NCBI GenBank assembly: GCA_028293545.1
Contig: JAQGOP010000052.1
Coordinates: forward strand, 124,001-188,000
Origin: Verrucomicrobiota bacterium
GTDB lineage: Bacteria; Verrucomicrobiota; Verrucomicrobiia; Opitutales; Opitutaceae
DNA length: 64,000 nt
Reading direction: 5' to 3'
In this document: piece by piece, positions 18,134 to 26,393 of the stretch
Layout of the letters: every line of letters begins with the position of its first letter
Numbering within the stretch: position 1 is the first letter of the stretch
Notes under the pieces: model-generated
What the model was told of the DNA's origin: nothing
Seen by the model: the letters and a program-made list of their open reading frames with translations, nothing else
The model's database searches: none
Translations under genes and position numbers: made by a program

Positions 18134-18200
18134 CGAGGCGGTCGTTGCCGCGTGCGGGGGCGTTCCCACGATGCGTCGCGTACCCTTAGAAACCCAAAAT

Positions 18201-20759
18201 ATGAACTACCCATTAAGCTCGTACCATTGCGCCCGGAAGTCGGCCGCCATCGGCCTCGGCGTCCTTCTTGCCCTGTCAGGTTACGGCCAAATTGCGCCTG
18301 CTCCCGCTACGACTGTCCCGGCCGACGATTCGTCCAACGAGTCGGTCGTGAAGATGAACCCGTTCGCCGTTTCCACCAACAAAGACTACGGCTACCGGAA
18401 GATGAGCAGCGTCACTTCGTCGAAGAGCGGCGAACTCATCTCGCAGATGCCGCAGGCGATCGAGGTCATCTCGAGCGAACTGCTCAGCGATTTCGTCGCG
18501 AACCAGGGCAACGCCGCCTTCCGCTATTCGTCCAGCGTGACGGTCAGCGAAAACGAAGTCGGCCAGGCGGATGTCTTCAACCTGCGCGGTTTCGCCCTGC
18601 CGCGTTACTATAACGGCGTCGCGCTCGCCAACGCGCTCAGCCTCGTGCCGGTCAACATCTGGGACAACATCGACCGCATCGAAGTGGTGAAAGGCCCGGT
18701 CGGCTTGTACTACGCCAACTCCACGCCCAATGGCGTCGCAAACTACATCACGAAGAAGCCGCAGTTCATCAATGCCACCACCGTCGACCTCACGTATGGG
18801 TCGTACGCCTTCCAGAAAGTCCTGATCGACGACCAGAAGGTCGTGAACAAATACATCGCGATGCGCGTCATCGCCTCGGGGGCGCAGAAGAATTCCGGTT
18901 ATCATGCCGGCTCACCGACGCGCTACACTTTCATTTCGCCTTCGGTCACGATCCGTCCGTTCAAATCCCTCGAGATCTCGGCGGAGCTTGATTACCTGAA
19001 CGAGCACAACGGCTACCAGGGCGGCGCGAATGCCTGGGCCTATTCGTTCAATCCCCAGTGGCAGCAGGACCTGAAGAATCCCAGCTCGCAGGTCCTCCAG
19101 TATTTCCAAAACACGTTCAACCTCGCGACCCCCGCCGCCGCCCAGGCGTTCATCCAGACCCGCTGGTCGCCGCCGAATTCCGCGGCCGGCGTGGCCCTCG
19201 CCGCGTGGAGCGCCGACATCCTGAAGATCACGGGCAAAGCCCCCTTCCTCTACACCACCCAGCAGGTCGACTGGTCGAAATATTCCCCGCTCGGCAATCG
19301 CCTCGCCCCGCAGAGCAACACGTCCACCTACGGTGGCAACAGCCCGACTTACGAGTTCTCGGTCACGGAAACACCGTGGCCCGAACTTTCGCTGCGCTAC
19401 CATTGGGTGCACGCGGCAACGAACCAGCAGTTCGTGCGGCAGATCATCCAACCCAACACGAATGGGTTCCGGGCCGATGGCCGGGTCAACTCGCTCGACA
19501 CGTCCAACCTCGCGCTGCAGGGCACGAATAATTTCGGTCGCGACGGTTACAACGACACCCAGCAGATCGACCTTCATTTCGAGAAGAGTGTCTGGGGCAT
19601 CAAGAATTCCCTCGGCGTCGGTGCCGAATGGCTGCGCACGTTCGCCGTGAACACCGTCGCGCCGCTGGACTTCACGAAGGCCGGGACGACCACCACGCCC
19701 AACGGCACCGTGCTCACCGGCATCCAGATCTACCAGAACTGGGATCCCTTTGGCGCCGCCGAGGTGCCCAGCATCTACGCGCTGCAAGCCGGCCCCTCGG
19801 TGGTCAACGGCCGTCCGAGCCTCTCGAAGAACCACCAGTACTATGCCAGCTATCGCGCTTCGCTCCTCGATGATCGCATCCACGCCCTCTTCGGCGTGAA
19901 TCGTTACCTGGTCGACCCGAGCGGCCCGTTCAATTCCCCCGTCGGCAAGAGCAACACCACCTATACCTACGGCTTGATCGGCGAAGTGGTGAAAGGCTTC
20001 TCTGTGTTCGCGTCGCGGAGCAGCGCGGTGCAGTTCACCAACCAGCAGAGCGCGACCGGCATCGGCGTGCTGCCGAGCGACAACCCTCACACCCTGAATT
20101 CGGAAACGGACAAGGGCATCGAGGCGGGCATCAAGACCACGTTCCGCGACAACGAGCTCACCGGCACGATTTCGTACTACAACGACGAGCGCAACGGGGT
20201 GGTCGCCGGCGACCAATTGCGGACGCTGACCGATCCGCGAAATTCCGCCGTGACGACGGTGCAGTTCTTCACCAACGGCGGGCTCTATCGTTCGCGCGGC
20301 ATCGACACGGACCTGACGTGGACGCCCAATCGCGATCTCCAGCTGGTGCTCAACTACAACTATTCGATCGAAGCGAAGATCGTGACTGATCCGTCGGTCA
20401 ATCCGACGACTCCCGGCACCCTCGCCTACCAGCGCGAATTCCAGCTGCCGTTGTCCCACTCGCCGAGGAACCGCCTGAACCTCGTCGCGAAATACAACTT
20501 CGCCGACGGCTTCCTCAAGAACCTCAGTGTCGGCGGCGCGGTGCGCTACAGCGACACGTACGAGGTGACCAACAGCGTCTCCTACAATTTGTGGGTGCCC
20601 GACCAGACGATGCTGGACGCCTTTGTCACCTACCGTGCGAAGATCGCTGGCATCCCGATGGATTTTAAGGTCAACGTGACCAACATCACCGACGAGCGGG
20701 ACGACTACTCGTGGGGCGACGGCCGCACCGAGTACGCCTCGGTCACGCTGCACTTCTGA
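18201..20759 (+). CDS. TonB-dependent receptor (siderophore/sugar type)
   Basis: The ATG at 18201 (MNYPLSSYHCARKS) gives 852 aa with a signal peptide (IGLGVLLALSGYGQ). A TonB-box-like stretch follows (VVKMNPFAVSTNKDYGY), the form common in Opitutaceae receptors. The plug domain includes FNLRGFALPRYYNG and RIEVVKGPVGLYYANSTPNG. The barrel ends in YASVTLHF. There is no STN domain, so it does not signal. It is transcribed divergently from the Gfo/Idh/MocA gene and probably imports the oligosaccharide processed by this locus, although the family also contains siderophore receptors. Confidence 0.9.
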   Translation: MNYPLSSYHCARKSAAIGLGVLLALSGYGQIAPAPATTVPADDSSNESVVKMNPFAVSTNKDYGYRKMSSVTSSKSGELISQMPQAIEVISSELLSDFVANQGNAAFRYSSSVTVSENEVGQADVFNLRGFALPRYYNGVALANALSLVPVNIWDNIDRIEVVKGPVGLYYANSTPNGVANYITKKPQFINATTVDLTYGSYAFQKVLIDDQKVVNKYIAMRVIASGAQKNSGYHAGSPTRYTFISPSVTIRPFKSLEISAELDYLNEHNGYQGGANAWAYSFNPQWQQDLKNPSSQVLQYFQNTFNLATPAAAQAFIQTRWSPPNSAAGVALAAWSADILKITGKAPFLYTTQQVDWSKYSPLGNRLAPQSNTSTYGGNSPTYEFSVTETPWPELSLRYHWVHAATNQQFVRQIIQPNTNGFRADGRVNSLDTSNLALQGTNNFGRDGYNDTQQIDLHFEKSVWGIKNSLGVGAEWLRTFAVNTVAPLDFTKAGTTTTPNGTVLTGIQIYQNWDPFGAAEVPSIYALQAGPSVVNGRPSLSKNHQYYASYRASLLDDRIHALFGVNRYLVDPSGPFNSPVGKSNTTYTYGLIGEVVKGFSVFASRSSAVQFTNQQSATGIGVLPSDNPHTLNSETDKGIEAGIKTTFRDNELTGTISYYNDERNGVVAGDQLRTLTDPRNSAVTTVQFFTNGGLYRSRGIDTDLTWTPNRDLQLVLNYNYSIEAKIVTDPSVNPTTPGTLAYQREFQLPLSHSPRNRLNLVAKYNFADGFLKNLSVGGAVRYSDTYEVTNSVSYNLWVPDQTMLDAFVTYRAKIAGIPMDFKVNVTNITDERDDYSWGDGRTEYASVTLHF

Positions 20760-20775
20760 TCGAATCGATTCCCCG

Positions 20776-20804
20776 CACCATGTCACCGATCGGGTGACAT
20801 GGTG
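20776..20804 (+). terminator. strong hairpin after the TonB-receptor gene
   Basis: A 12-bp perfect stem CACCATGTCACC / GGTGACATGGTG encloses a 5-base loop, 17 bp after the receptor stop. There is no clear U tract, so it may be a stability hairpin or a bidirectional terminator shared with the convergent gene. Confidence 0.6.
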
Positions 20805-20824
20805 GCGGGTGTTGTCCCCAACGC

Positions 20825-20897
20825 GTAGGGCGCGGTCTTTGACCCGCCTCCGGCAACGGCGTAGCGCCCCCGAGGCGGGTCGGAGACCGCGCCCTAC
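20825..20897. repeat. inverted repeat GTAGGGCGCGGTC-type
   Basis: Arms GTAGGGCGCGGTCTTTGACC and its near-complement face each other around about 20 bases. The same arms occur at 59122-59185. The preceding TTGTCCCCAACGCG is the complement of a module in the 96-bp repeats at 50749. Confidence 0.65.
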
Positions 20898-21685
20898 TAT
20901 TGCCGCCGATGCGGGAGGTCCCGATCGTTGGCCGGGTACGAAACCACTTCAGGCGTGCCGATGCGCACGTTGCCTTCGGGGAGGTGCGGGTCGATGATGA
21001 CCTCGGACTCACGCTCGACGTGTTCGTCGAAATAAGGCGCACCGCTCGCCAGCATTTTCTGGTACAGCTTGCCCAAGTCGCGGAAATCCGGGGCGCCGAC
21101 ATACATCGTCGTCCGCCAAAGCATCTTGGGTTTTTTCTTCGGATCCGGCGGCGGCGGATACTGCCAGCCGATCACCATGATCACGAGTTTCTCCAAGGCC
21201 GCCTTCTGCCGCCGCTCTTCCAGGCGATGATAACTCTGGTGGCTCGGCCAGACGGAAACCACGTCGCTGTCCGAAAGGTTGTTGATGATCTTGTCCCACA
21301 TCGTGTCCGTGTACGGATTGTTGAGGTAGGTCCGCCCATAAAAAACGGTCACGATCAATTCCGGTTTTTCGCCCTTCTGCACCTCGTGAAAACCCTGCGA
21401 GTCCAGTTGCTTCTTCACCTCAGCCGCCATGTCGCGCGCGTCCACGGTGCGCCATAGGCGCTCCTCACCATCGAGCTGTTTGGCGGAAGCGAGCTGGTAA
21501 CGGCGCGCGCGCCGCGTCATGTCGTTGGAATAACTGCGGTCGTGATCGCGATGATGTTTTTCCGCATCGTCGATTCCCGAGCGAACGCCGATTTCGTAAT
21601 CCTCATCCTCCACTTCCATCTGCGCCCGGCCAGTCGAAGCGACCAGGGCGAGCAACGCAAAGCCAAGACGTAATTGTAGGCGCAT
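20897..21685 (-). CDS. secreted DUF4136-like protein
   Basis: The ATG at 21685 (MRLQLRLGFALLALVASTGRAQ) begins with a signal peptide and gives 262 aa; the ORF track start adds 20 residues before it. The body contains the pattern of DUF4136-type lipoprotein-like domains: a repeated YxW/RTVDARDMAAEVKKQLDSQG helix, ELIVTVFYGR, and a C-terminal stretch with conserved DPH. There is no lipobox Cys. The function is unknown. It stands alone between the receptor gene and the sigma-54 regulator operon. Confidence 0.6.
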   Translation of the reverse strand: MRLQLRLGFALLALVASTGRAQMEVEDEDYEIGVRSGIDDAEKHHRDHDRSYSNDMTRRARRYQLASAKQLDGEERLWRTVDARDMAAEVKKQLDSQGFHEVQKGEKPELIVTVFYGRTYLNNPYTDTMWDKIINNLSDSDVVSVWPSHQSYHRLEERRQKAALEKLVIMVIGWQYPPPPDPKKKPKMLWRTTMYVGAPDFRDLGKLYQKMLASGAPYFDEHVERESEVIIDPHLPEGNVRIGTPEVVSYPANDRDLPHRRQ

Positions 21686-21995
21686 TATCGGAAGCAGGGG
21701 AACGACCGTGGATTCTCGGGGTGCAGCGAAAAGTGGAATTTTCACTGGGCACCGTCAACCCGCAATGCCGCGCGAAAAACCGCCTGTATTCGCGAGGCAG
21801 ATGGGACTGCTGGGCCCCGCGATCCGGCCCATCTGCGGACAAAATTGATGGCGCGCCCAGCGGTTGGGGCCACTCCTGCTTTCGCAGCGAAGGACTCGCT
21901 GATTTCTTCCCACTTTCGGGAAGCGCCGCTCCCAGATGCGGAAGAGAATTCGCCCGGCGAAATTTGACCATAATATTTTAGTCATTGTTTTAAAG

Positions 21996-22009
21996 CGTGT
22001 TACAACACG
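21996..22009. promoter_or_regulatory. palindrome near the sigma-54 promoter
   Basis: CGTGTTACAACACG is symmetric at six of seven positions per half. It sits only 10 bp upstream of the -24 element, too close for a usual enhancer, so it might be a repressor or autoregulation site. A related TGTTGCTCAACA lies upstream of the third sigma-54 promoter. Confidence 0.4.
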
Positions 22010-22018
22010 TCGAATCAG

Positions 22019-22036
22019 TTGGCACGGCGCGTGCAA
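22019..22036 (+). promoter_or_regulatory. sigma-54 promoter of the regulator operon
   Basis: TTGGCACGGCGCGTGCAA has the -24 GG (22021-22022) and -12 GC (22033-22034) separated by exactly 10 bp and matches the TGGCAC...TGCA consensus. It precedes the 88-aa gene, the NtrC-like activator and the kinase. Confidence 0.8.
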
Positions 22037-22061
22037 AAGGAGGCGCACAACTCAAATTCCC

Positions 22062-22328
22062 ATGAAGACCTCCCTCAAGCTCATCGCCCTCCTCATCGCC
22101 GCCGGTTATCCGTGCGTGGCTCTGGCCCAGTCGGCCGGCCTTTCGATTCCTTCCTTCTCTCCTGAAACCGCGGTCAGTGTTTTCGCCACCGCGCTCATCG
22201 GCGTCATCATGGTCGGCGATTACTCGCGCCGCGCCCGGGGTTTCGCCGTGCGCAAAGCTGCGGTGATCGTCGCCCCGGCCGGCGCGTTCCGGGCCCAATC
22301 ATCGAGGTCCGAGTGCCTCGCCGCTTGA
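22062..22328 (+). CDS. small secreted or membrane protein (88 aa)
   Basis: The ATG at 22062 starts a signal peptide (MKTSLKLIALLIAAGYPCVA, cleavage after ALAQ). A second hydrophobic segment follows (AVSVFATALIGVIMVGDYSRR), and the tail is short and basic. No family is recognised. It is the first gene after a sigma-54 promoter and lies directly ahead of the NtrC-type activator. A second 88-aa exported protein heads the third sigma-54 unit at 48237. It could be a sensor accessory or simply a stress-induced small membrane protein. Confidence 0.6.
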   Translation: MKTSLKLIALLIAAGYPCVALAQSAGLSIPSFSPETAVSVFATALIGVIMVGDYSRRARGFAVRKAAVIVAPAGAFRAQSSRSECLAA

Positions 22329-22359
22329 CTCGGGCAGTTCACGCTTCCTCACATTGACC

Positions 22360-23730
22360 ATGGTTGCTTCGGATCCCGCGTCGGCTCGCATTCTCATCGC
22401 TGACGACCAGCCCGATGTCCTGGAGGCCTTGCGCCTGCTCCTGAAGACCGAGGGCTACCAAATCGAAACGGTCAAATCGCCCGCCGCCGTCCTCAAGGCC
22501 GTCGAGTCCCGTGACTTCGCGGTCCTGCTCATGGACCTGAATTATGCGCGCGACACGACCAGCGGCCAGGAAGGCCTCGAGCTCCTGAATAAATTACAGG
22601 CGCTCGATACCACGCTCCCGGTCGTCGTGATGACCGCGTGGGCCAGCGTCGATATCGCCGTCGAGGCGATGCGGCGCGGCGCCCGCGACTTCGTCACGAA
22701 ACCGTGGGACAACCCGCGACTCCTCGCCATCGTCAAGAACCAGATCGCGCTCGGCAGCGCAGTGCGCGCATTCCGCCGGCTCGAGGCGGAGAACCAGCTG
22801 CTCCGCGGCAAGGGCGGCCCCACGCTCATCGCGCAATCGCCGGCGATGCGCCCGGTGCTCGACGTCATCGCCCGCGTCGGCCCCTCCGACGCGAACGTCC
22901 TGATCACCGGCGAAAACGGCACCGGCAAGGGCGTGGTCGCCCAGGCGCTGCACGCGGTTTCGATCCGCGCCGGCAAACCCTTTATTTCCGTCAACATGGG
23001 CGGGCTGCCCGAGGGCGTGTTCGAGAGCGAACTCTTCGGGCACGTGCGCGGGGCGTTCACCGACGCGAAGAGCGACCGCGCCGGGCGCTTCGAACTCGCG
23101 GACGGCGGCACGCTCTTCATGGACGAAATCGGAAACATCCCGATGAGCCAGCAGGCGAAACTGCTGCGCACGATCGAGACCGGGGAGTTCGAACGCGTCG
23201 GGTCCTCGCGGGTCTGCCATGCGAGCGTGCGCCTGATTTCCGCGACGAACTCCGACCTGCCCGCGGAGGTCGCTTCGGGAAAGTTTCGCCAGGATCTTCT
23301 TTTCCGGCTCAACACGATTCACCTTCATCTCCCCCCGCTGCGCGAACGCCGCGAGGACATCGAGCTGCTCGCGCTTCATTTCCTGAAGCAACACGTCGAG
23401 CGCTACCGGAAAGCCATCACCGGTTTCGAGGATGGGGCGATCCAGGCGATGCGCGATTACGCGTGGCCCGGCAACGTCCGCGAACTCGACCATGCGGTGG
23501 AGCGGGCGGTCCTGATGGCGCAGGGCAAAGTGGTGCGCGCGCCGGACCTCGGCCTGAACATGGCGCGCGACGCCGCGCCACGCCTGGACGAAATGAGCAT
23601 CGAGGAAGTCGAGGCATTCCTGATCAAGAAAACACTCGCCCGCTGCGACGGAAACGCCCGTCGCGCCGCCGAGGACCTTGGCCTCAGCCGCAGCGCATTC
23701 TACCGCCGCTTGGAAAAGTACGGGCTTTGA
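22360..23730 (+). CDS. NtrC-family sigma-54-dependent response regulator
   Basis: The ATG at 22360 gives 456 aa; the ORF track uses a TTG two codons earlier. The receiver domain has the acidic pair DD (15-16), phospho-acceptor Asp59 (LLMDLN) and the switch Lys (FVTKPW). The AAA+ domain has Walker A GENGTGKG, the sigma-54-contacting GAFTDA loop (RGAFTDAKSDRAG) and Walker B GTLFMDEIG. A Fis-type helix-turn-helix ends the protein (GNARRAAEDLGLSRSAFYRR). It should activate the sigma-54 promoters seen at 22019, 26362 and 48152. The partner kinase is encoded just downstream. Confidence 0.93.
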   Translation: MVASDPASARILIADDQPDVLEALRLLLKTEGYQIETVKSPAAVLKAVESRDFAVLLMDLNYARDTTSGQEGLELLNKLQALDTTLPVVVMTAWASVDIAVEAMRRGARDFVTKPWDNPRLLAIVKNQIALGSAVRAFRRLEAENQLLRGKGGPTLIAQSPAMRPVLDVIARVGPSDANVLITGENGTGKGVVAQALHAVSIRAGKPFISVNMGGLPEGVFESELFGHVRGAFTDAKSDRAGRFELADGGTLFMDEIGNIPMSQQAKLLRTIETGEFERVGSSRVCHASVRLISATNSDLPAEVASGKFRQDLLFRLNTIHLHLPPLRERREDIELLALHFLKQHVERYRKAITGFEDGAIQAMRDYAWPGNVRELDHAVERAVLMAQGKVVRAPDLGLNMARDAAPRLDEMSIEEVEAFLIKKTLARCDGNARRAAEDLGLSRSAFYRRLEKYGL

Positions 23731-23739
23731 TCAAGACGG

Positions 23740-23917
23740 GGATGGAACCGAAGCGTTTTGCGAATATCGCGCTCGGTTCGGCGGGCGAACTGGTTACCAT
23801 GTGCTGCTTGCAACCGAACTCGGTTATGTTGACCAGCCCGCTTCGATTTCGCCGGCCAGTGGGATCATGCTGCGCGGGCGAATGCTCGGGGGCTTCATCC
23901 AAACCCTCGAAGGCTGA
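23740..23917 (+). pseudogene. fragment of a four-helix-bundle (S23/Avd-like) protein gene
   Basis: Two adjacent reading frames together resemble the C-terminal half of four-helix-bundle proteins. One frame reads RFANIALGSAGEL and the other continues LLATELGYVD and then MLGGFIQTLEG, the usual ending. The frames join around base 23796, so a frameshift is needed. The N-terminal half is missing. These genes typically occur as rRNA intervening-sequence proteins or as small orphan ORFs. Here the remnant sits between the response regulator and its kinase. Confidence 0.6.
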
Positions 23918-23960
23918 CCTCCAGCCCAAAGCTTAGCGCTTGTCGCCCACCGCATTTGCC

Positions 23961-25286
23961 ATGGCAAAAATCTCAAAAAAAATGGCCCACGAGCGCGTGG
24001 TTTTTTTCCAGGCGCTGCTCGGTGGGTTGCCTGCGGTCGTCGTGGCGATGTGCTATCTCTGGCTGGGGAGTGCGGCGCCGAAAGAACAATGGACACTTTC
24101 CCTCCTCGTATTTGGGTTCTGGCTGGGCTTCGCCGCCGCCGTCCAAAACCGCGTGGTGCGGCCGCTGCAGACAATGGCGAACCTCCTTTCGGCCCTGCGC
24201 GAAGGCGACTTTTCCGTCCGCGCCCGCGGCGCGCGGCGCGACGAACCGCTGGGCGACGTGATGTCGGAAATCAACACCCTCAGCCGCACCCTCCAGGACC
24301 AGCGCATGAGCGCGCTCGAGGCCACCGCCCTGCTCCGCACGGTGATGGAGGAAATCGAGGTCGCGATTTTTGCGTTCGATGCCGATGGCCGCCTGCGCCT
24401 CGCCAACCACGCCGGGCAAATCCTGCTGGCCAAACCCGCGGAGCGCATCCTCGGCCGCGACGCCGTCGAACTCGGCCTCGGCGACTGCCTGAACGGTGAA
24501 TCGGCGCGCCTGCTAACGACCACTTTCCCCGGCGGCAGCGGACGCTGGGGCATGCGCCGCAGCCAGTTTCGCGAAGGCGGACGGCCGCATCACCTCGTGG
24601 TCATCGGCGACCTCAGCCGCACGTTGCGCGAGGAGGAGCTGCGCGCCTGGCAGCGGCTCGTGCGCGTGCTCGGCCATGAGCTGAACAACTCGCTCGCTCC
24701 CATCAAGTCGATCGCCGGCAGCCTCGGCAGCCTGCTGCGGCGCCCGCAGCGCGCCCCCGACTGGGAGGAAGACATGCGTTCCGGCCTGGAAATCATTGAA
24801 TCGCGCGCCGACGGCCTGAGCCGGTTCATGCAGGCCTATGCCCGCCTCGCCCGCCTGCCCGCACCGGTCCTCGCGCCGTGCGAAGTCTCCGGGCTGATCC
24901 ACCGCGTCGTCGGCTTGGAAACTCGGCTGCCCGTGGAAATCGTCGAAGGCCCCGCCCTCGCGATCTCGTGCGACTTCGCGCAGATCGAGCAGGTGCTGAT
25001 CAACCTCCTCAAGAACGCCGTCGAAGCCGCCTTGGAAACCGGCGGCGGCGTGCAAATCGGATGGCGCAAGCTTCCCAATCGCGTGGAGATTTACGTCGAG
25101 GACGAAGGCCCCGGCATCGCCAGCGCGAGCAATCTCTTCGTGCCTTTCTTCACCACCAAGCCGGAAGGCTCGGGCATCGGGTTGGTGCTGTGCCGGCAGA
25201 TCGCCGAGAATCACCACGGTTCGCTCACGCTCGAAAATCGCCGCGACACGACCGGCAGCCTGGCCCGGCTGCATCTTCCCGAATAA
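23961..25286 (+). CDS. sensor histidine kinase (NtrY-like)
   Basis: The ATG at 23961 (MAKISKKMAHERVVF) gives 441 aa. Two membrane segments occur in the first 70 residues with almost no periplasmic loop (LLGGLPAVVVAMCYLWLG; LSLLVFGFWLGFAAAV), so it probably senses within the membrane or cytoplasm. A HAMP-like stretch, a PAS-like domain (VMEEIEVAIFAFDADGRLRL) and the HisKA box (VLGHELNNSLAPI, His near residue 235) follow. HATPase motifs are N (NLLKNAVEA), G1 (VEDEGPGI) and G2 (GSGIGLVL). It is the expected partner of the preceding sigma-54 activator and probably responds to envelope stress or a toxic compound. Confidence 0.92.
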   Translation: MAKISKKMAHERVVFFQALLGGLPAVVVAMCYLWLGSAAPKEQWTLSLLVFGFWLGFAAAVQNRVVRPLQTMANLLSALREGDFSVRARGARRDEPLGDVMSEINTLSRTLQDQRMSALEATALLRTVMEEIEVAIFAFDADGRLRLANHAGQILLAKPAERILGRDAVELGLGDCLNGESARLLTTTFPGGSGRWGMRRSQFREGGRPHHLVVIGDLSRTLREEELRAWQRLVRVLGHELNNSLAPIKSIAGSLGSLLRRPQRAPDWEEDMRSGLEIIESRADGLSRFMQAYARLARLPAPVLAPCEVSGLIHRVVGLETRLPVEIVEGPALAISCDFAQIEQVLINLLKNAVEAALETGGGVQIGWRKLPNRVEIYVEDEGPGIASASNLFVPFFTTKPEGSGIGLVLCRQIAENHHGSLTLENRRDTTGSLARLHLPE

Positions 25287-25316
25287 TTCCCCGTCGGAAA
25301 ATTTTCTCCGCCCAGC

Positions 25317-26039
25317 CTAGAGCCCGCGCGAAGCCCCGCCGTCCACGCGCACGGTTTCGCCGGTGACAAAGGACGCTTCGTTCGAGAGGAGAAACGCCAC
25401 GACGTCGGACACTTCGCGATATTGCGCGGGGCGCCGCATCGGGATCTCGCGCTTGATGTTCTTCGGCACGTTCTCCGGGTCATGGTCGAACACCACGCTC
25501 GGCCCGACACAGTTCATGCGGATATTTTTCTCCGCGTAGGTTTTCGCGAACAGCTTCGTGTACCCGGCCAGTGAAGCCCGGATCGTGTCGGCCACCGGGA
25601 AGCGCATGTCCGGCTCGAGCGCGCTGTTGCCGGAAATATTGACGATCGCCCCGCCGCCTTGCGCCACCATCACGGGCACGACGAGCCGGCTCATTCGCAC
25701 CACGCTCAGAAAATACATCTCGAACACCTCGAGCCACTGCGAGTCGGGGATCTCCAGGATTTTTCCGCCTTCCGGATTCCCGGAGTTGTTCACCACCGCG
25801 TCGATTCGCCCGTAACGCTGCATCGTGAGATCCACCAAGCGCTTCAGGTCGGTCTCGCTCGAAACCGAACCCATCATGCCCAACGCGCCCAATTCCTTCG
25901 CGATCGGGCCGATCGCCGAGGAGCGCGACATCACCGCGAGCCGATATCCGCGTTCGCGCAAATTTCGCGCGCAGCTCGCCCCAATCCCGCGACTCGCCGC
26001 GGTAACAATGGCAACCTTGGCTTCGTTCGATTTCGGCAT
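25317..26039 (-). CDS. short-chain dehydrogenase/reductase with altered active site
   Basis: This 240-aa protein has the SDR cofactor fingerprint TAASRGIG, the NNSG motif and a C-terminal GETVRVDGG typical of classical SDRs. The region where the catalytic Tyr-x-x-x-Lys is expected reads PVADTIRASLAGYTK. By alignment with the usual YSASKAALAGFTK, the Tyr is Ala and the Lys is Arg. The Ser before it (NISGNSA) is kept. It may therefore be a non-canonical reductase or a binding protein. It is on the opposite strand between the kinase and the adaptor gene and appears unrelated to the efflux system. Confidence 0.8.
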   Translation of the reverse strand: MPKSNEAKVAIVTAASRGIGASCARNLRERGYRLAVMSRSSAIGPIAKELGALGMMGSVSSETDLKRLVDLTMQRYGRIDAVVNNSGNPEGGKILEIPDSQWLEVFEMYFLSVVRMSRLVVPVMVAQGGGAIVNISGNSALEPDMRFPVADTIRASLAGYTKLFAKTYAEKNIRMNCVGPSVVFDHDPENVPKNIKREIPMRRPAQYREVSDVVAFLLSNEASFVTGETVRVDGGASRGL

Positions 26040-26393
26040 GTCCCGTCGAACGAGCGGGACCCCCTCCGAAAGAGCAACCCCCGAGTTTCCGCCGGAGCTT
26101 CGGAAGTAACCGCCGGAGTTTTTCTGGCGGGGACGCCCGATCCGTTAGCCACCAATTTTCGCTGCTTGCCGCTAATCCGGATACGTTGGGAATCAGCGTT
26201 CACGGGTGGTTAAACTCCGGCTGCAGAGACAACGCGTTCCCTCTGATACTTCCCATTTCCGGGACGGCGGCGTCCCGCGTTCGACCCTAACCGGTGCAGG
26301 GTGAAAGCTATCGATTATTTTTAACCGCTCCATTGCAGCGACTTAAACACGCGTCCCGGCGCTGGCACGGCTCGTGCAATTGTCCGCCCGCCC
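26040..26393. other. intergenic region with sigma-54 promoter and hairpin
   Basis: This 354-bp gap holds the promoter of the SDR gene and the sigma-54 promoter of the adaptor gene. A hairpin with CCGCC/GGCGG arms around AGTTTTTCT lies near 26110-26130, with CGGAGTT heptad-like units beside it. No gene is evident. Confidence 0.45.
26362..26379 (+). promoter_or_regulatory. sigma-54 promoter of the adaptor/efflux operon
   Basis: CTGGCACGGCTCGTGCAA has GG (26364-26365) and GC (26376-26377) 10 bp apart. The preceding ACTTAAACAC and GGCGC align without gaps to the third promoter at 48152. The implied start point is only about 5 bp before the adaptor ATG, so the transcript would be nearly leaderless. 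Confidence 0.8.

Larger units (their letters stand above)
21686..22061. other. intergenic region with sigma-54 promoter
   Basis: This 376-bp gap carries the divergent promoters of the DUF4136-like gene and of the regulator operon. The AT-rich stretch at 21970-21993 precedes the palindrome CGTGTTACAACACG (21996-22009) and the sigma-54 element at 22019. Confidence 0.5.
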
